A DNA stretch of 64,000 bases from Desulfovibrio sp. ZJ209. GTDB lineage: Bacteria; Desulfobacterota; Desulfovibrionia; Desulfovibrionales; Desulfovibrionaceae. Under the pieces are notes generated by a model. The model was not told the origin of the DNA, ran no database searches, and saw only the letters and a program-made list of their open reading frames with translations. This document shows positions 53,974 through 63,238 of the stretch, in pieces. Where the stretch lies: NCBI RefSeq assembly GCF_011039135.1, contig NZ_JAAKEJ010000008.1, positions 59,948-123,947 of the forward strand. Reading direction: 5' to 3'. Both the position numbers and the translations under genes were made by a program. Every line of letters starts with the position of its first letter. The stretch's first letter is position 1.

Positions 53974-55185
53974 ATGTTCTTTCTCTGGCCCCTGATCCCC
54001 TTTTTCTACCTGCTCTTCCGCCTCGTGCTGCCCGCGCGCATGGGCGCAGGCGCCAAGGTGCTCTGCGCGCTCTTTTTGCTCATCGTCACCCAGGCCTTTG
54101 CCATCAACCGCTTCCTTTTGGGCGACCTCGCGGCGCCAGATTTGCCGCCGTGGCTGCTCATGGTGCAGGGCTGGCTCTTCGCCGCGGCGATCCTGCTTTT
54201 TGTGCTGGTGCTTTTGCGCGACGTGATCCTGCTCCTGCGGGGGCTCTGGCGCCTGCTTTTCCGGCGCAAGGGCGCGGCCCAGGCTGCGGGAACCGGCTCG
54301 CCGGCCTCGCCCTCACGGCGCGAGCTCGTGCGCGCGGGCTGCGGGGGCCTTTTGCTCGCCCGGCCCGCCGAGCGCATCGCCTTGGCCTGCGCCGTGCTCG
54401 GCCCCACGGCCTTCGGCGTCAGCCAGGCGGTGGCCGTGCCGGCCCTGCGCGAGGAGGAGGCCCGGCTGCGGCGCCTCGCGCCCGAGCACGAGGGCCTGCG
54501 CGTGGCCCAGATAAGCGACCTGCACATGAGCTCCCTGCTCACGCGCGACTGGGTGGCAGCGGTGGTGGACCGCGTGAACGCCCAAAAGCCCGACCTCATC
54601 GCGCTCACGGGCGACATGGTGGACGGCCCGCCCGAGCGCCGCATGGAAAGCGCGCGCGAGCTCAGCCGGCTCAAGGCGCCCCTCGGCGTCTTCGCCTGCG
54701 TGGGCAACCACGAATATTACAGCGGCTATGCGGCCTGGGTGCGCGTGTTCGGCGAGCTCGGGCTCCACATGCTGCTCAACGGCCACGCCGTGCTCACGCC
54801 CGGCGGGAAGGAGCTGGTGCTCGCCGGCCTCACCGACCCGGTGGCCCGCGCCTTCGGCCTGCCCGGGCCGGACATGGAAGCCGCCATGGCCGGCGCCCCG
54901 GCGCACGCCCCCTGCATCCTGCTCGAGCACCGGCCGGGCTACGCGCCGCTGCGCGCGCGGCAGGGCGTGGACTTCCAGCTTTCCGGCCACACGCACGGCG
55001 GCCAGGCGCCGGGCCTGCGCGAGATCGTGAGCTCCTTCAACAATGGCTATGTGCGCGGCTGGTTCGACGTGGACGGCATGCCGCTCTATGTGAGCCCCGG
55101 GGCCGGCCTGTGGGGCGGCTTCCCCATCCGCATCGCCACCCCGTCGGAGATCGCCGTGTTCACCCTGCGCCGCGCCGAGGCCTGA
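53974..55185 (+). CDS. Membrane-anchored metallophosphoesterase (YkuE-like)
   Basis: A 403-residue enzyme. The N-terminal part has four or so hydrophobic helices (FFLWPLIPFFYLLFRLVL to about residue 150). The calcineurin-like catalytic domain begins near 170: ISDLHMSSL (DxH), LTGDMVDGP (GDxxD), GNHEYYSGYAAW (GNHE) and SGHTHGGQ (GHTH), all complete. The catalytic part is most probably periplasmic or at the membrane surface, as in the YkuE group, which often acts on lipid or nucleotide phosphates. It follows hslU by 23 bases. Substrate unknown. Confidence 0.92.
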   Translation: MFFLWPLIPFFYLLFRLVLPARMGAGAKVLCALFLLIVTQAFAINRFLLGDLAAPDLPPWLLMVQGWLFAAAILLFVLVLLRDVILLLRGLWRLLFRRKGAAQAAGTGSPASPSRRELVRAGCGGLLLARPAERIALACAVLGPTAFGVSQAVAVPALREEEARLRRLAPEHEGLRVAQISDLHMSSLLTRDWVAAVVDRVNAQKPDLIALTGDMVDGPPERRMESARELSRLKAPLGVFACVGNHEYYSGYAAWVRVFGELGLHMLLNGHAVLTPGGKELVLAGLTDPVARAFGLPGPDMEAAMAGAPAHAPCILLEHRPGYAPLRARQGVDFQLSGHTHGGQAPGLREIVSSFNNGYVRGWFDVDGMPLYVSPGAGLWGGFPIRIATPSEIAVFTLRRAEA

Positions 55186-55280
55186 GCCGGCGCCATTTTT
55201 CCCGGCCCTTGCGGCCGGCCATGACAAAAACCGCCGTGCGCGCCCCATTGCGGGTGACGGCGCGCGGCCCCGGAGCATCC

Positions 55281-57971
55281 ATGCACCAGCTTGTCCTTGC
55301 CCTCCTCCTTGCCTTCTCCCTGCTGCTCCCCGGCGCGCCCGTGCTCGCGCGGGACGCGTCCGCCCCCACCAGTGTCGGGACGCAGACGGTCCCGGCGCCG
55401 CAACTCGCGCCGGCCCGGCCGGGCACCATTCTCACCCGGCTCCCCAACGGTCTTCTCGTCTACATCCTGCGCGACGCGCGCTTCCCGCTGGCCTGCACGC
55501 GGCTCTATGTGCGCACGGGCTCGGCCAACGAGGAGCCCAGGCACGCGGGCATCAGCCACGTGCTCGAGCACATGGTCTTCAAGGGCACGGAGCACCGGCC
55601 CAAGGGGCAGGTGGCCAAGGACGTGGAGGCGCTCGGCGGCTATCTCAACGCGGCCACGAGCTTTGACAAGACGTGGTATCTCACCGACATGCCGGCACAG
55701 CACTGGCGCGTGGGCATGGAGGTGGTGAAGGAGATGGCCTTCCAGCCCACCCTCGACCCGGCGGAGCTGGAGGCCGAGAAAAACGTGGTCATCTCCGAGC
55801 TCCAGCGCGGCGAGGATTCGCCCCAGCGCAAGCTCTATGAAAACCTCCAGACGGCCGCGCTCAGCCACACGCCCTACGGCCGGCCCATCATCGGCTATGC
55901 GGACACCATCCGGGCGCTCACCGTGGCGGACCTTCGCGCCTATATCGCCCGCTGGTACCAGCCGGACAACATGATGCTGCTCGTGGCCGGCGACATCGAG
56001 CCGGAGGCGGTGCTCGCCCACGCGCAAGAGCTCTTCGGGGGCCTCGCCAACACTTCCGACCTGGCCGTGCCCCCACCGCTCGACCTCGCCGGGGCGCCCG
56101 GCGGCCCGCAGGTGGAGGTGGGCCGCGGCCCGTGGAACAAGGTCTATCTCGGCCTGGCCTTCCCGGCGCCGGGCCTGCGCGACCTGCGCTCCGTGGACCT
56201 CGACGTGCTCTGCTACCTCCTCGGCGGCGACGGCACCTCGGCCTTCTACCGCAAATACAAGTACGAGCGCCAGCTCGTGGACAGCATCAGCGTGGACAAC
56301 ATGAGCCTCGCCCGGGCAGGCCTGCTCACTGTCACGGCACAGCTTGACGCCGACAAGGTAGAGACCTTCTGGAACGAGCTCACGCGCGACCTCGCCGCGC
56401 TGTCGGCCAAGGACTTCACGCCCGAGGCCGTGGCTCGCGCCAAGTTCAACCTTGAGGACAGCATGGACCGCGCCGGCGAAACGCTCAACGGCCTGGCCTC
56501 GTGGAAGGGCACCATCCAGTTCGACCTCGGCGGCGAACAGGCCGAGCGCAACCTGCGCTTCACCCAGCGCAATGTGGACGAGGCCCAGCTGCAAAACGCC
56601 ATCGGCCTCTGGTTCGACCCCTCCCGGGTGCGCGTACGGGCCCTCGCGCCGGAAAAGGCCCCGGCGGACCTCGCCGCGCGCCTTGAGAAGACTCTGCACG
56701 AAAACTGGAAGGCCATCCCGCAGACGGTCATGGCCGCGGCGGCCGCGGCCGGCGCCGGCGCCCGCGAGACCATCGACCTCGGGGGCGGCCGCAAGGTCAT
56801 CCTCATCCCCGACACGACGGTTCCCTATGTGTCGCTCGACCTGCTCTTCACGGGCGGCAACGCCCTCCTCGAGCCCACGCAACAGGGCCTCGCCGACCTC
56901 ACCGCGCGCCTGCTCTCGGACGGCTGCGCGGGCCTCGACGCCCAGGGCGTGGAGCGCTGGCTCGCCGAGCGGGCGGCGTCGGCCGGGGCCTCGGCGGGCC
57001 TGCAAAGTTTCGGCGTGGCCTTGACCGGCCCCTCGCGCTTCAATGCCGAATATTTCAGCTTTCTGCGCGACATGATCAAAAGCCCACGCTTCGAGCCCAA
57101 GGAGCTCAGGCGCGAGGTGGAGAACATGCAGTCCGCCATCCGCCAGCGCGCGGACAGGCCGCTCTCCTACATGTTCGCCCGGGTCAATCCCTTCCTCTTC
57201 CCGCATGGGCAGGCCTACGGCTATGACAGCCTGGGCACGCCCGAGCTGCTGGCCGGCTATGACGACGCCATGGTGCGCGACTTCTGGCGGCGCCAGGCCG
57301 CGCAGCCCTGGGTGCTCTCCGTGGCGGGCACCTTCGACCGCGAGGCCGTCCTCGCCTTCGCCAAGGGCCTGCCCGTGCCCACCGGCATCGCCAAAACCGC
57401 CCCCCGGCCCGAGTGGGGCGCGGACAAAAACCTCGCCCTGACCCTCCCGGGCCGCAACCAGGCGCATTTGCTCCAGATCTTCCCCACGGTGCCGCTCACC
57501 AGCCCGGACGCGCCGGCCCTGCTGCTTTTGCAATCCATGCTCTCCGGGCAGAGCGGCCTTCTGTTCACCAAGCTCAGGGACGAGCAGGGGCTGGGCTACA
57601 CGGTGACGGCCTTCAACCGCAACATGCCCGAGACCGGGTTCATGGCCTTCTATATCGGCACCACGCCCGACAAGCTGGAGCAGGCCCGCAAGGGCTTCGC
57701 CGAGGTCATCGCCGGCATCCGCGACGAACTGCTGCCCGCCGATGTGCTCCGCGCTGGCGCGAGCCGCATGCTCGGCGACTACCTGCGCGAGCGCCAGAGC
57801 CTCGCCTCCCGCGCGGGCGAAGCCGCCACGGACGCGCTGCTCCACTATCCCGAGGACTTCCAGAAGACCCTGCTCGACAAGGCCGCGGCCCTGGGCCCCG
57901 GGGAAGTGCGCGCCGTGGCCCGCAAATACCTCGTCACCAAAGACGCCTATGACGTGACCCTGCTGCCCTAG
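55281..57971 (+). CDS. M16 family zinc peptidase, two-domain, secreted
   Basis: Insulinase-like peptidase of 896 residues, with a signal peptide (LVLALLLAFSLLLPGAPVLA). The first M16 domain holds the inverted zinc motif HVLEHMVFKG (HxxEH, about residue 95) and a downstream Glu in NVVISELQRGEDSPQRKL. A second, inactive M16 C domain is in the later half (residues 510-890), so both halves of the clam-shell are present. The start at 55281 is chosen because GGAG is 6 bases upstream and the signal starts there; an ATG at 55221 would add 20 residues. A strong terminator follows. Confidence 0.92.
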   Translation: MHQLVLALLLAFSLLLPGAPVLARDASAPTSVGTQTVPAPQLAPARPGTILTRLPNGLLVYILRDARFPLACTRLYVRTGSANEEPRHAGISHVLEHMVFKGTEHRPKGQVAKDVEALGGYLNAATSFDKTWYLTDMPAQHWRVGMEVVKEMAFQPTLDPAELEAEKNVVISELQRGEDSPQRKLYENLQTAALSHTPYGRPIIGYADTIRALTVADLRAYIARWYQPDNMMLLVAGDIEPEAVLAHAQELFGGLANTSDLAVPPPLDLAGAPGGPQVEVGRGPWNKVYLGLAFPAPGLRDLRSVDLDVLCYLLGGDGTSAFYRKYKYERQLVDSISVDNMSLARAGLLTVTAQLDADKVETFWNELTRDLAALSAKDFTPEAVARAKFNLEDSMDRAGETLNGLASWKGTIQFDLGGEQAERNLRFTQRNVDEAQLQNAIGLWFDPSRVRVRALAPEKAPADLAARLEKTLHENWKAIPQTVMAAAAAAGAGARETIDLGGGRKVILIPDTTVPYVSLDLLFTGGNALLEPTQQGLADLTARLLSDGCAGLDAQGVERWLAERAASAGASAGLQSFGVALTGPSRFNAEYFSFLRDMIKSPRFEPKELRREVENMQSAIRQRADRPLSYMFARVNPFLFPHGQAYGYDSLGTPELLAGYDDAMVRDFWRRQAAQPWVLSVAGTFDREAVLAFAKGLPVPTGIAKTAPRPEWGADKNLALTLPGRNQAHLLQIFPTVPLTSPDAPALLLLQSMLSGQSGLLFTKLRDEQGLGYTVTAFNRNMPETGFMAFYIGTTPDKLEQARKGFAEVIAGIRDELLPADVLRAGASRMLGDYLRERQSLASRAGEAATDALLHYPEDFQKTLLDKAAALGPGEVRAVARKYLVTKDAYDVTLLP

Positions 57972-57993
57972 GGGGCGCGGGCTCGCACGCTCC

Positions 57994-58032
57994 GGGCGGC
58001 GTTCCGCATGGTTGTGCGGGCGCCGCCCTTTA
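57994..58032 (+). terminator. Intrinsic terminator after the M16 peptidase
   Basis: GGGCGGCG (57994-58001) pairs with CGCCGCCC (58021-58028), with an inner CCGCA/TGCGG hairpin, followed by TTTACTTTC. Confidence 0.78.
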
Positions 58033-58112
58033 CTTTCGCCCCCGAGTTGCGTATCTGGAAAGAATTAACAGGCGAACCGTTTTGCGTTCTCCCCAGCCAG
58101 CAAGGAAGTTCC

Positions 58113-58490
58113 ATGAGCAAGGACGACACCGCCGCGCCCTCCCGCATCCGCTACCGCTACGAAATGGCGCCGGAGGCGCGCCTCCAGGCCGCGCACGGCG
58201 TGTGGGGCGGCATCAACTCCCAGGGCGAGATCGAGATGAATTTTTACCACGAAAGCGACGCCCTGCCCGCCTGCTCGGAACAGATCCTCGCCCCGGACGG
58301 CTCCCTCGGCCATGAGATCGTCCCCGGCAATGACGACGTGCGCGACATCACCCGCCACATCCACACCCGCGTGCTGCTCAACTACCACACGGCCCGCGCC
58401 GTGCTGGAATGGCTGGAGGACCGTGTCAACGCGCTGGAGGAGGAAGGCGGCGGCGAAATGTATTCCCCGGACTCTGGCCTGGAACAGTAG
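58113..58490 (+). CDS. Conserved hypothetical protein (possibly DUF3467-like)
   Basis: A 125-residue acidic soluble protein. The middle AAHGVWGGINSQGEIEMNFYHESDALP and the later HTRVLLNYHTARAVLEWLEDRV show a beta-rich then helical arrangement reminiscent of DUF3467 proteins, but I am not sure. RBS AAGGAAG lies 7 bases before the ATG at 58113. It stands between a terminator and miaB and is 25 bases before miaB. Confidence 0.75.
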   Translation: MSKDDTAAPSRIRYRYEMAPEARLQAAHGVWGGINSQGEIEMNFYHESDALPACSEQILAPDGSLGHEIVPGNDDVRDITRHIHTRVLLNYHTARAVLEWLEDRVNALEEEGGGEMYSPDSGLEQ

Positions 58491-58515
58491 CCCGCGCCCC
58501 GCTTCCCGCTTTCCC

Positions 58516-59889
58516 ATGCAGCCCCGCTCCTACCACATCCTCACCTTCGGCTGCCAGATGAACGTCCACGATTCCGGGTGGCTCGCCGCCGCCCTGGAAG
58601 CGCGCGGCTTTGCGCCGGCCGCGCTGGGGGACGCCGAGGTGGTGGTCATCAACACCTGCTCGGTGCGCGAAAAGCCGGAGCAAAAGGTCATGAGCGCCCT
58701 CGGGCGCGTGCGCCAGGCCACGGGCGGGGACGGCCGCGTGCTCGTGGCCGTGGCCGGCTGTGTGGCGCAGCAACTGGGGGCGGAGCTTTTCGACCGCTCG
58801 CCGCAGGTGCGCCTCGTGGCCGGGAGCGACGGTATCGCCCAGGCCCCGGAGGCCATCGAGCGCCTGCTCGCGGAGCCCGCGGCCCGGCTCACGCTCTGCG
58901 CCTTCACCGAGGCCTTCCCCGAAAAGGAGGCAGCCCCCCGGCATGCCGCCGGCCCCTCGGCGCTCGTCACCATCATGCAGGGCTGCGACAATTTTTGCGC
59001 CTATTGCATCGTGCCCTTCACGCGCGGAAGGCAAAAATCCCGCACGGCCGGGGCCATCCTTGAGGAGTGCCGCCGGCGCATCGACGAGGGCGCCAGCGAG
59101 ATCACCCTGCTCGGGCAAAACGTCAATGCCTACGGGCAGGACAAAACGGGCGACGGCACGGGCTTTTCCCGCCTGCTTGAGCAGGTGGCGGCGCTCCCCG
59201 GGCTCGCGCGGCTGCGCTATGTGACGCCCCACCCCAAGGACATGGGCCCGGAGGACGTGGCCACTTTCGGGAGCCTCCCCGCGCTCTGCCCGCGCCTGCA
59301 CCTGCCCCTGCAGGCCGGCTCGGACGCGGTGCTTAAACGCATGCGCCGGCGCTATGACAGCGCGGGCTTCCTGCGCCTTGTGGAAGGCTTGCGCTCCGCG
59401 AGGCCCGACATCGCCCTTTCCACCGACCTCATCGTGGGCTTTCCCGGCGAGACGGAGAGCGACTTTCAGGCCACGCTGGACATGATGGAGGCCTGCGGTT
59501 TCATGTCCAGCTTTTCCTTCTGCTATTCGGACAGGCCGGGCGCCGCGGCCGCGCGCTTTCCCGACAAGGTGGCGCCAGAAGTGCAGCACGAGCGCCTGCT
59601 GCGCCTCCAAGCCCTGCAGGACAGGCTCGGCCAGCGCTGGCTCGACGGCCGCGTGGGCCAGGCGACCACCTTGCTCATCGAGGGGCCAAGCCCCCGCCAG
59701 GAGGCAGACGCGCCCGACGCCGCCCCCGGCGCTCCCCACGAGGACTGGCAGGGCCGCGACCCCTACGGCGTACCCGTGCATGTGCCCCTGCCCAAAGGCA
59801 TCGACCACACCGGGCGCCTCGTCCCTGTGGACATCGTGGCCGCCAAGCGGCACAGCCTCGTGGGGCGGCTCGCGCCGACCTCGCGCTGA
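58516..59889 (+). CDS. miaB: tRNA-2-methylthio-N6-dimethylallyladenosine synthase MiaB
   Basis: Radical SAM methylthiotransferase for A37 of tRNA, 457 residues. The N-terminal UPF0004 part has the three Cys in TFGCQMNVHDS, VINTCSVREK and AGCVAQQ. The radical SAM cluster is CDNFCAYC (about residues 157-164), with TRGRQKSR and LLGQNVNAYG following. The C-terminal TRAM domain (about 395-457) is interrupted by a short Pro/Asp/Ala-rich insertion after GPSPRQ. The start at 58516 gives the normal length. Confidence 0.96.
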   Translation: MQPRSYHILTFGCQMNVHDSGWLAAALEARGFAPAALGDAEVVVINTCSVREKPEQKVMSALGRVRQATGGDGRVLVAVAGCVAQQLGAELFDRSPQVRLVAGSDGIAQAPEAIERLLAEPAARLTLCAFTEAFPEKEAAPRHAAGPSALVTIMQGCDNFCAYCIVPFTRGRQKSRTAGAILEECRRRIDEGASEITLLGQNVNAYGQDKTGDGTGFSRLLEQVAALPGLARLRYVTPHPKDMGPEDVATFGSLPALCPRLHLPLQAGSDAVLKRMRRRYDSAGFLRLVEGLRSARPDIALSTDLIVGFPGETESDFQATLDMMEACGFMSSFSFCYSDRPGAAAARFPDKVAPEVQHERLLRLQALQDRLGQRWLDGRVGQATTLLIEGPSPRQEADAPDAAPGAPHEDWQGRDPYGVPVHVPLPKGIDHTGRLVPVDIVAAKRHSLVGRLAPTSR

Positions 59890-60144
59890 CGCCGCTCTCG
59901 TTCCTCCTTTTTGGCGGCCGCTCGCCCGCCCGCGTCTTTCCTGCGGCAACACCGCCCGCCAGCCCCCCCCTGTGCGCCCGACACCGCACGAAGCGTCCGC
60001 AGAGGAAAATCTCAACTCCAGAAAATTTCTAGAGAAATTCTAACCAGCGGTCATCCCTCATCCTTTCCTTGCCGCTGCCCGGATACCGGCCGCCGGCGCC
60101 CTCTAAAGGTTTTGCCCTCCCGGTCCGATAGGCTGGCATAAGGG

Positions 60145-60561
60145 ATGGGAACTGCCATGCTGGATTATCGCCGCTTCAAGGAAATCAACGATCTCTTCGC
60201 TTCCGGCCAGACAGAAAAGGCGCGTCACCTGCTCATGGAGATGCAATCCCGCTGCATCGCCCTGCGCGACGAAATGAGCATGCTCAAGATTCGCCTGCAA
60301 AGCCTCGAGGACGTTCTCTATCTCGCGCAAAACCTCTTTGAGGAACACGGCTTTTACTGGCTGCACACAAGCGGCGTGCGCCAGGGCCCCTTCTGCCCCC
60401 GCTGCTACGAGACCGAAGGCGGCCTCATCCGGCTGGAGAAACGCAAACACCGGCTGGAATGCCCCTATTGCCGCGCCACCTATGACCACCACCCCGAGCT
60501 TGACGCCGTGGCCTCCGGCATGAAGGCCGGGGCAGCCAAGATTCTCCATTTCGCGCGCTGA
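60145..60561 (+). CDS. Small zinc-ribbon protein
   Basis: A 138-residue soluble protein. The N-terminal half is helical (DYRRFKEINDLFASGQTEKARHLLMEMQSRC then LKIRLQSLEDVLYLA), the C-terminal half has a CPRCYETEG...LECPYCRATYDHH zinc ribbon (C-x2-C and C-x2-C). No family is firmly recognised. Start at 60145 or at the ATG at 60157. It follows miaB by 255 bases. The region between them holds no gene, only a small hairpin AATTTC-TAGA-GAAATT near 60023-60040. Confidence 0.8.
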   Translation: MGTAMLDYRRFKEINDLFASGQTEKARHLLMEMQSRCIALRDEMSMLKIRLQSLEDVLYLAQNLFEEHGFYWLHTSGVRQGPFCPRCYETEGGLIRLEKRKHRLECPYCRATYDHHPELDAVASGMKAGAAKILHFAR

Positions 60562-60743
60562 GGGCGAGGACCGTGCCAAAGAACACAATCTCCGCGCTCC
60601 GAGGTTAAGCATTGGCGCGCCAGACGGGTTGAATCCATCTGCTGCACCCTTCTATCGTTCCATGGTTTCTTTTTTCTTCCATGGGGTGACTTCCGGTCCC
60701 TTAACGCTTGACGCACAGCTTTCCTACTGCCATTTTCTCCTTG

Positions 60744-61436
60744 ATGACTCTCAAAAAATGTCACCAGTATTTTGCAGATTTTACGCGCCTTTCCCATGCT
60801 TGTGCCCTCGCAAAATCGGAACGTGTAAAAAGCCTACGCGGAAAGCTGGAAGCCTACTTCAGCGACTTTCCGCTGGTAGTTGACCGCCGGAATAAGCTTG
60901 GCGGTAATTTCAACCTTTTTGAACTGGCATTCAGTCGCCCCAGGGAAACCGCCTGTACCCGCATTTTGGCGTGGTTCCTTAACGCAGCGGCAGAACACGG
61001 CCAGGGAAATGTCTTTTTCACCAGCTTTCTTGAACTCATCCAAGGTAAATACTGGACGAAGGGGCGGCCTCCCCGCGTATCTGATGCCTATTCTGTCGAA
61101 ACCGAAGTCTCGTCAAAAGATGGCAGGATGGACCTTGTCGTCAGGGGTAGAGATTTCCTGCTCATTGTAGAAGCCAAGATATATTCCTGCGAACATAGCG
61201 AGCAGTTGAAACGGTATAAACGCTTCGCAGCGGAGTCAGGTGCCGAGAATATGGCTCTCGTCTTCCTCACAGTAAATGGTGAGCGGAGTCGGGATGTGCC
61301 GGAAGCGCTTTCGCTCACTTGGAAAGAAGTGGGAATAAAGCTCCAGCAAGGTTTATACAGTCTGGACGCATTGCCGCTCCATGCCTCGCTGCGCCTTGCG
61401 TGCAGGGATTTTTGCAGCTACATCAACACGTTTTAG
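60744..61436 (+). CDS. PD-(D/E)XK nuclease family protein (PDDEXK_4-like)
   Basis: A 230-residue protein, AT-richer than its neighbours. The central part has GRMDLVVRGRDFLLIVEAKIYSCEHSEQLKRYKRF: an Asp in a strand, then a hydrophobic strand with EAK, and a His/Gln/Tyr helix, the PD-(D/E)XK nuclease core in the form known as PDDEXK_4. The N-terminal FNLFELAFSRPRETACTRILAWFLNAAAEHGQGNVFFTSFLELI also fits this family. The start is uncertain: ATG at 60744, TTG at 60708 or 60741. It is followed after 9 bases by an unknown AT-rich gene, so the two form a unit. Confidence 0.85.
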   Translation: MTLKKCHQYFADFTRLSHACALAKSERVKSLRGKLEAYFSDFPLVVDRRNKLGGNFNLFELAFSRPRETACTRILAWFLNAAAEHGQGNVFFTSFLELIQGKYWTKGRPPRVSDAYSVETEVSSKDGRMDLVVRGRDFLLIVEAKIYSCEHSEQLKRYKRFAAESGAENMALVFLTVNGERSRDVPEALSLTWKEVGIKLQQGLYSLDALPLHASLRLACRDFCSYINTF

Positions 61437-61445
61437 GGAAAGCAG

Positions 61446-62066
61446 ATGAACGAGGAATATGAACTGGAAAAACTGGTCATCAAAAATCTGAAAATCGTTG
61501 AGCAGTCAAGAAAATTGATTCATGGTACGATTGATGATGAATTTAAAAGGAAACTGGAAAGTCTGCTTGCACCTCAACTAGAATATCTATTTCCAGGTAG
61601 GGTAAACGAATTTTGGCTCTTCTCTAAGGAATGTGCTATTAACGTATTTGCGCCAAACTGGTACTATGAAAATGATGATGCGTGGTGTGTATTTTCTGTA
61701 GATTTTCTGGAATGGGAAAGGTATAAAAAATTTTTATCATATCTTGCATTCTGCACAAATACGGAAAATGTTACGCCAGGAATCTTTTTTGAGTCAAATA
61801 AAAAATTTCGTGAAAAATTCGGATTAGACTGGGGCGACGAGATGGGAAAACTTTACGCAAAGAAAAAAAAGCTGGAGACCGTCGGTTTCATGTTAAAGAA
61901 TAATCGCCTCTATCGGCCATTTCAGCTCGAACCTGCGAAAATTTCAGTGGATTGGCCTAATCTGACCACGGACTCCATAAAGCCATTGCTGGACGCATTT
62001 AAAAGTGTACACGAAGTGATGGATATTTTTGATGTGCTGGTCAAGCGGCTCACGGGGAAAAAATAA
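61446..62066 (+). CDS. Unknown protein, AT-rich partner of the PD-(D/E)XK gene
   Basis: A 206-residue soluble protein, strongly Lys/Glu/Phe/Tyr-rich; the DNA is markedly AT-rich (many AAA, TTT, GAA codons), very unlike the GC-rich neighbours, which points to horizontal origin. The RBS GGGAAAGCAG precedes the ATG, which is 9 bases after the nuclease stop. No motif recognised: WEWERYKKF-type aromatic clusters and a YAKKKKLE basic stretch are notable. It could be a partner, regulator or immunity protein for the nuclease. Function not known. Confidence 0.82.
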   Translation: MNEEYELEKLVIKNLKIVEQSRKLIHGTIDDEFKRKLESLLAPQLEYLFPGRVNEFWLFSKECAINVFAPNWYYENDDAWCVFSVDFLEWERYKKFLSYLAFCTNTENVTPGIFFESNKKFREKFGLDWGDEMGKLYAKKKKLETVGFMLKNNRLYRPFQLEPAKISVDWPNLTTDSIKPLLDAFKSVHEVMDIFDVLVKRLTGKK

Positions 62067-62148
62067 ACCAATCTATTGTAATTTGTACATCCGGGCGTCA
62101 CGCTAAAAATACGCAGGCTGGCTGATGTGTTCCATATGCCGCATTAGG

Positions 62149-62940
62149 TCAGCGCGGCAGCGCCGCCGTCGCAATCTCGGAAATGGCGAACAGGCAGGCC
62201 TTGCCGCTGACCTCGACCCTGCCGTTTTGCTGCACCTTGCAGTAGAGGGTGCCTCCGCGCCGGGACGCCTGCAAGGCAATGACCGCATCCTTGTTGAGCT
62301 CACCCCCCCAGTAGGGGGCGATCTGGCAATGCGCCGAGCCGCACACCGGGTCTTCCGAAATGCCCAGCTTGGGGAAGAAGCTGCGCGAGGCGCAGTCCGC
62401 TGTGTCACCCGGCGCCGTGGCATGCTGGCCCCGGCCCTCCAGTTGCCGCAATAAATTCTGGTCAGGCACAAGGCCGCGCACCTCTCCCTCCCTTTCATAC
62501 ACGCACACAAGGTCGGCGCCGAGAAGGGCCTTGACGGGCGTGGCCCCAAAGGCCGCGCTCATGGCTGCGGTGACGGGGATTTCCCGCTGCACGATGCTGG
62601 GAAAATCCATGGCATAGAGCTCTCCCGCACGGCGCACCGGCAACACGCCCTCGCCGGTGATGAACTCGACCCTGTGCGCCGTTTTTGTGAGAAAATTCAG
62701 CACCACAAAGGCCGAGGCCAGGGTGGCGTGCCCGCAAAGGCCCACTTCCGTCCCGGGCGTGAACCAGCGCAGGCGGTAGGCCGCCTTGTCTGGCACAAGA
62801 AAGGCCGTTTCGGAGAGATTGTTCTCCATGGCCATGGCGCGCATCCAGCTGTCATCCGGCCAGGTGGGCAGCACGCAGACCGCGGCGGGATTGCCGCTGA
62901 AGGGCTGGTCCGTAAACGCGTCAACAATGTATTGCTGCAT
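62149..62940 (-). CDS. PhzF family isomerase/epimerase-like protein
   Basis: A 263-residue diaminopimelate-epimerase-fold protein. YIVDAFTDQPFSGNPAAVCVLP is the family beginning, NNLSETAFLV has the catalytic Glu (as Glu45 in PhzF), and LRWFTPGTEVGLCGHATLASAFVVL is the second conserved patch. The C-terminal half has GISEDPVCGSAHCQIAPYWGGELNKD. The start at 62940 is the conserved MQQYIVDAF; a 17-residue upstream extension is not typical. It runs towards the AT-rich pair. Substrate unknown. Confidence 0.93.
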   Translation of the reverse strand: MQQYIVDAFTDQPFSGNPAAVCVLPTWPDDSWMRAMAMENNLSETAFLVPDKAAYRLRWFTPGTEVGLCGHATLASAFVVLNFLTKTAHRVEFITGEGVLPVRRAGELYAMDFPSIVQREIPVTAAMSAAFGATPVKALLGADLVCVYEREGEVRGLVPDQNLLRQLEGRGQHATAPGDTADCASRSFFPKLGISEDPVCGSAHCQIAPYWGGELNKDAVIALQASRRGGTLYCKVQQNGRVEVSGKACLFAISEIATAALPR

Positions 62941-63238
62941 GGCGGCAAGGGGATAAAAGGATGGGCGGGGAAAAATCCTGTTTCTCTTCAACAGCCCCCA
63001 GGCTGGCTGGTTGGCGTACCTTTGTCAATTCCATGGATAGGCGGATCAGCGCGGATAAAACGCAAGCCCGCCTTACTCACCTGCGCAGCGTCATATGCTC
63101 CGGCCTGCTTCGCGGCTCACGCTGGAGGGAACGTTCCGGGCAATCGCATGTGGCGCAGGAACGGCGCCTCTCCTCCGTCCCCGTACCGGGGTCAGGGCCC
63201 CCTTGTGCGAAAGAGGCGCCGGGCGTATAGAAAAATCT

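Noticed and set aside
55086..57845. 919-residue minus-strand open frame
   Set aside because: Antisense to the M16 peptidase gene. No RBS, no family features.
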